NCBI RefSeq assembly: GCF_036906915.1
Contig: NZ_JBAKHX010000114.1
Span: 1-18,352, forward strand
Direction: 5' to 3'
From: Phytohabitans sp036906915
Lineage (GTDB): Bacteria; Actinomycetota; Actinomycetes; Mycobacteriales; Micromonosporaceae
DNA length: 18,352 bases
Shown here one piece after another: positions 15,607-18,352 of the stretch. The notes beneath the pieces were generated by a model, which saw only the letters and a list, made by a program, of their open reading frames with translations, was not told the origin of the DNA and ran no database searches. Both the position numbers and the translations under genes were made by a program. How positions within the stretch are numbered: the first letter of the stretch is position 1; each line of letters starts with the position of its first letter.

Positions 15607-15816
15607 ATGAGCGAGGTTACGGACACCACCTGGCAGCCCGATCCCCTGCTGACCATCGACCAGGTAGCCCACTGGTTGGGCAAACCCAAGAACACGCTCT
15701 ACGCCTGACACAGCCGCGGCAAAGGCCCGCGCGCCATCCGCGTCGGCAACACCCTGTGCTACCGACGCAGCGAGGTCGAACGCTGGCTCGACGCCCACAC
15801 CGACCCGGACCGGTGA
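15607..15816 (+). pseudogene. xis: Excisionase-like HTH protein with an in-frame stop
   Basis: The reading starts MSEVTDTTWQPDPLLTIDQV, continues AHWLGKPKNTLYA, meets TGA at 15706-15708, then resumes in the same frame as HSRGKGPRAIRVGN, YRRSEVERWLDAH and ends at 15814-15816. Without the stop this is a typical 69-residue MerR-like excisionase, where that position is normally tryptophan (YxWHSRGKGPRAIRVG), so a single TGG to TGA change explains it. Xis proteins bind attachment-site DNA and turn integrase toward excision. The truncated peptide would lack the wing. The integrase starts three bases downstream, the usual xis-int order of pSAM2-type integrative elements. Confidence 0.85.
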
Positions 15817-15819
15817 GCT

Positions 15820-16395
15820 GTGGCCCGGCCTGAGCTACCCATCGGCATCTGGGGCAAGATCCGAACCGAGAACTCCGCCCCAACCGGTTCTGCGCCCGAA
15901 CCCGCTTCCGCGACTATGACGGCAAGACCCGCGACATCGAGGCCACCGACACCACCGGCCCGGCCGCCGTCCGGGCGCTGAAGGTCAAGCTCCGTGACCG
16001 CACCACCCCCAACGAGGACGAGATCACCCGCGAGACCCGCATCAGCACCCTCGCCGAGGCGTGGATCGACGAGATCACCGCCGAGGAACGCCTCGCACCG
16101 CAGACCATCCACCGGTACCAGACCAGCCTGCGCGCCGCGATCCTGCCCGCCCTAGGCTATCTACGCGTCCGGGAAGCCAGCGTGGGCCGCCTCGACAAGT
16201 TCCTACGCGGCATCGCCACGGACCGGCCATCGGCGGCCAAGGGTGCCAAGGTCGTCCTCGGGCAAATGTTCGCCCTGGCCGTCCGCCACGGCGCCATCGG
16301 AAATAACCCGGTTCGCGACACCGGCCGGCTACGTAAACCGCGACGCAAGCCGGTCGCCCTCACCGACGAGCACCTCCAAGCCGTCCGCGCACTTC
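15820..16395 (+). pseudogene. int: Tyrosine integrase, frameshifted and missing its catalytic domain
   Basis: A GTG at 15820 opens MARPELPIGIWGKIRTE, the usual arm-binding start. One base is missing near 15871, after which the reading continues in another phase: RPNRFCARTRFRDYDGKT, STLAEAWIDEITAEERLAPQ, TIHRYQTSLRAAILPALG, then QMFALAVRHGAIGNNPV and PVALTDEHLQAVRALL. This is the arm-type and core-binding (SAM-like) region of phage-type integrases. At about 16395 the similarity ends, before any of the catalytic Arg, His-x-x-Arg or Tyr motifs, so about half of a roughly 400-residue enzyme is lost. It can neither be translated properly nor recombine. The break point may mark a deletion or a later insertion boundary. 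Confidence 0.87.
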
Positions 16396-16495
16396 TGGCT
16401 TCGCTGGCCCCTGTTGTCGTCCTGGCCCGATGGCACGCTAATGGCCCGCCGAGCGCCCGGCCTTGCTTGCAACGTCGGGCCCACAGCCCGCCGTG

Positions 16496-16882
16496 TCACG
16501 CGGCGCGGTCGGTGCGGGTGGCGTTGTCGTACGAGTCGCGGGCGTCGAGCAGTTCGTTCCAATGCTGCTCGGCCCAGGCGCAGGCGACCGCCATCGGTTC
16601 GAGCATGCTGCGGCCCACTGCCGTCAGCTCGTACTCAACATGCGGGGTGGCCTGGGCGTAGACGGTGCGCTTGACCAGGCCATCCCGTTCGAGGGACCGC
16701 AGCGACTGGGTGAGGACCTTGGGAGTGACACGGCTCAGCGGCACGCGCAGCTCAGTGAACCGGCGAGGCCCGTGCTCTAGGCAGCGGATGATGAGCGCCG
16801 CCCACTTGTCGCCGAATCGGATCGGGTTGAGCGAGGACGGGCACAGCTCGTCGAACATGTCGGCGGGCAGGGGTTTCCTCAT
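16496..16882 (-). CDS. HxlR-family transcriptional regulator
   Basis: A 128-residue winged helix-turn-helix protein of the HxlR type. It carries the N-terminal Cys14-Pro, the GDKWAALIIRCLEHGPRRF first helix and strand, ELRVPLSRVTPKVLTQSLRSL as the recognition region, and YELTAVGRSM for the wing and following helix. Relatives such as YodB and QorR sense quinones, aldehydes or oxidants through a conserved N-terminal cysteine, and Cys14 is placed to do so. GAGG lies four bases before the ATG. It is divergent from a NAD(P)-binding protein gene, with an 18-base dyad between them, so it probably represses that gene and itself. The gene is complete and follows directly on the integrase relic. Confidence 0.95.
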   Translation of the reverse strand: MRKPLPADMFDELCPSSLNPIRFGDKWAALIIRCLEHGPRRFTELRVPLSRVTPKVLTQSLRSLERDGLVKRTVYAQATPHVEYELTAVGRSMLEPMAVACAWAEQHWNELLDARDSYDNATRTDRAA

Positions 16883-16897
16883 GGCCTCACGATAGCC

Positions 16898-16915
16898 GGT
16901 ATCCCAGTGGTAACC
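16898..16915. promoter_or_regulatory. Candidate HxlR operator
   Basis: GGTATCCCAGTGGTAACC is an imperfect dyad of form GGTnnCC-N4-GGnnACC. It lies 15 bases before the HxlR start and about 70 before the divergent NAD(P)-binding gene. HxlR regulators typically bind such dyads in the divergent gap. The 10 of 18 symmetric positions fall in three-base and two-base blocks on each side. Confidence 0.55.
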
Positions 16916-16970
16916 GCTGCCCCCGATAGCGTCGTCGAACCGGCCGGGCGCACGGGCTCCGGCCCTGGTG

Positions 16971-16978
16971 AAAGGCGG
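16971..16978 (+). promoter_or_regulatory. Ribosome binding site deciding the NAD(P)-binding protein start
   Basis: AAAGGCGG lies six bases before the ATG at 16985. This favours that start over the in-frame GTG at 16907, which would add 26 non-homologous residues ahead of the Rossmann motif and overlap the candidate operator. Confidence 0.7.
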
Positions 16979-16984
16979 TTACTC

Positions 16985-17608
16985 ATGAACATCGTGGTTT
17001 TCGGCGCGGGCGGCCGGGCCGGGCGGCAGGCCGTCGCCGAGGCGCATCGACGCGGACACCAGGTCACCGCCCTGGTGCGCGACCCCGCAGGCCACGACGA
17101 CTTGGCCGACGCGCGGGTGGTGGCAGGCGACGTCACGGACGGGGTGAGCATCGAGCATGCGGCCGCCGGGCATGACGCCGCCATCAGTGCCGCCGTGGAC
17201 CTGTCCGTGCCACCGCAGGACTTCTTCACCGCGTCGTCCCGTGCCCTGACCGCCGGCCTGGCGAAGGCGGGCGTGCGCCGCTTGGTGGTCGTCGGCCTCG
17301 CATCGATCATGCCTGGAGCGTCGGGCGCTCCCCTGATGGATGAGCCCGGCTACCCGAACGAGTACCGCTCCTTCTACCTAGGCCACGCGGCGGGCCTTGA
17401 GGAGCTTCGGACCTGCGAGCTCGACTGGGCGTACATGGCCCCCGCAGGCGACTTCGACCATGACGGCGCGCGCACCGGCTATTACCGGGTCGCCCATCAC
17501 GGCGATCCGGCCAGCCGGATCAGCTACGCGGACTTCGCGATCGCGCTGCTTGACCAGATCGAGGCACCCCGCCACCACCGCGCCGCCGTGAGTGTTCGGG
17601 AGGCGTGA
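16985..17608 (+). CDS. NAD(P)-binding protein of the NmrA/SDR-like family
   Basis: This 207-residue protein opens directly with a Rossmann fold: MNIVVFGAGGRAGRQAVAEA has the GxGGxxG dinucleotide loop at residues 7-13. ALVRDP follows at the end of the second strand, where an arginine favours NADPH, then GDVTD and GVRRLVVVGLASI as later strands. It lacks a clear YxxxK pair, as expected for atypical SDRs of the NmrA/YwnB type that act as reductases or redox sensors. It is divergent from an HxlR regulator and overlaps the next gene by TGATG, so the two were co-translated. The pairing with an F420-type reductase suggests a response to a reactive small molecule such as a quinone, by inference. Intact. 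Confidence 0.92.
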   Translation: MNIVVFGAGGRAGRQAVAEAHRRGHQVTALVRDPAGHDDLADARVVAGDVTDGVSIEHAAAGHDAAISAAVDLSVPPQDFFTASSRALTAGLAKAGVRRLVVVGLASIMPGASGAPLMDEPGYPNEYRSFYLGHAAGLEELRTCELDWAYMAPAGDFDHDGARTGYYRVAHHGDPASRISYADFAIALLDQIEAPRHHRAAVSVREA

Positions 17609-18023
17609 TGCCGAAGGTCCACGACAGCCCGAACGCCTGGGTCGCTGAGCACATCCGCCATTTCGAGGAGACCGGAGGCCGACCACGGCCGGGCGTGAAT
17701 GACCTGCTCTGACGACCCGAGGCCGGAAAACCGGCGAACTGCGCCGCACCGCACTCGTTTACGAACGCGACGGCGACCGCTACGTGCTGGCAGCCTCCAA
17801 CCGTGGTTCGGACCACCACCCCGCCTGGTACCTCAACCTTCTCGCCGACCCGTACGTCACGGTGCAGGTCGGTACGGAGACCTTCACCGCACGCGCGCGC
17901 CCCACCACTGCGGCAGAGCGTCCACACCTATGGCGCCTCATGGTGTCGGCCAAGCCGGAATACGCGGCCTACCAGCAGCGAATCACCCGGGAGATCCCCG
18001 TGGTTCTCCTGGAACGCGTCTAA
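17608..18023 (+). pseudogene. DDN-type (F420-dependent) nitroreductase-family gene with a one-base frameshift
   Basis: From the ATG at 17608 the frame gives MPKVHDSPNAWVAEHIRHFE then GVNDLL and stops at 17710-17712. One base appears to be missing at about 17709: adding it restores LLTTRGRKTGELRRTALVY, then SNRGSDHHPAWYLNLLADP and VTVQVGTETFTARAR, ending at 18023. The restored 138-residue product is a deazaflavin-dependent nitroreductase (DDN/FDOR-B) with the GRKTGELRRT and HPAWYLNL motifs that hold F420. It overlaps the upstream NAD(P)-binding gene. It could be a recent mutation or a sequencing error, since no other damage is seen. An internal ATG at 17784 would give only the last 79 residues. 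Confidence 0.87.
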
Positions 18024-18352
18024 AACCTGGCGGTGACGCTCTGGGCGACCGCAGCGCCGTTTACGGCGGAAGCTGATCTCCTCGTCGGGCAGTTGCAGAC
18101 CTTCCACCTCCCCGTCCAGGGTGGCTGGAAGCCCTTGTGGTGCCCGGCGAGGTGATCCGCGGCGGCATCTCTGAGGAGGGCCGGGGTTCGGGGCGGAGCC
18201 CCGAGGTCCTCAAATTCTTGTCGTCCCTCAGCATGGCCGGCCGGCCCGGCCGATGCCGGCCGGAGGTGGCCAGCAGGCCGGACCGGCCGCCCGGGTTCCG
18301 CAGTTCGTAGTCACACGTGTGCTGGAGTTTAGGGGTTGAGCTGGGCAAACGC
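18024..18352. other. Apparently non-coding end of the window
   Basis: A minus-strand frame at 18061-18348 is open but shows no family motif and runs through repetitive DNA, so I do not call it a gene. The stretch at 18232-18300 is dense in CCGG/GGCC palindromes. A hairpin lies at 18188-18204. Nothing else is recognised. Confidence 0.45.
18188..18204. repeat. Short perfect hairpin (GGGGC-GGA-GCCCC type)
   Basis: TCGGGGC and GCCCCGA pair perfectly across the loop GGA. The GGGGCGGAGCCCC core is a small element common in actinomycete intergenic DNA. It could terminate transcription from the left, 165 bases after the DDN gene, but only a weak TTCTTG follows. Confidence 0.45.

Noticed and set aside
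15706..15708. Possible selenocysteine or programmed readthrough at the TGA in the excisionase.
   Set aside because: The residue replaced is an ordinary tryptophan position, no hairpin typical of a SECIS is evident, and the adjoining integrase is also broken.
18061..18348. A 95-codon minus-strand frame at the right edge.
   Set aside because: No motif, no convincing ribosome binding site, and it runs through CCGG-rich repetitive sequence.

Overview
The window is GC-rich DNA with G/C-dominated third codon positions, GTG as well as ATG starts, and gene families typical of high-GC actinomycetes: WYL and HxlR regulators, an F420-type DDN nitroreductase, an NB-ARC/TPR regulator and a pSAM2-like xis/int pair. 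A filamentous actinobacterium such as a member of the Micromonosporaceae fits, but no species-level marker is present. No rRNA, tRNA or CRISPR array was seen.

Layout. Bases 1-300 hold the tail of a probable ROK protein and a decayed ABC transporter ATPase. Bases 300-1177 hold nothing recognisable. An intact alpha/beta hydrolase (1178-2152) is followed by a broken IS1380-family transposase (2268-3248). A VOC-family protein with a strong terminator lies divergent to a WYL regulator (3471-4943). Bases 5118-6751 carry two decayed recombination modules back to back: on the minus strand a Tn554-type integrase tail plus its small partner, and on the plus strand a small ORF plus a serine recombinase.

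The centre of interest is 6966-14818. Three minus-strand genes with near-identical 56-base gaps encode exported proteins: an SH3b-like protein, a 1278-residue protein, and a 182-residue four-cysteine protein. The large protein combines a signal peptide, a propeller-like region, a lytic-transglycosylase-like domain, a cysteine-rich linker, a golvesin-like domain and an endonuclease/exonuclease/phosphatase (EEP) domain with intact motifs. Divergent from them is a 913-residue NB-ARC/TPR STAND protein. The shared intergenic region carries a bulged inverted repeat that could be an operator. A STAND-controlled secreted hydrolase system is my best candidate for something undescribed; the link is inferred from position only.

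To the right are a possible IS256 scrap, an excisionase with an in-frame stop, and a frameshifted, truncated integrase, together the relic of an integrative element. The window then has an HxlR regulator, a good candidate operator, a divergent NAD(P)-binding protein and a frameshifted DDN-family gene. The last 330 bases are repetitive and apparently non-coding. The many broken mobility genes on both sides suggest that the central cluster sits in an accessory region.
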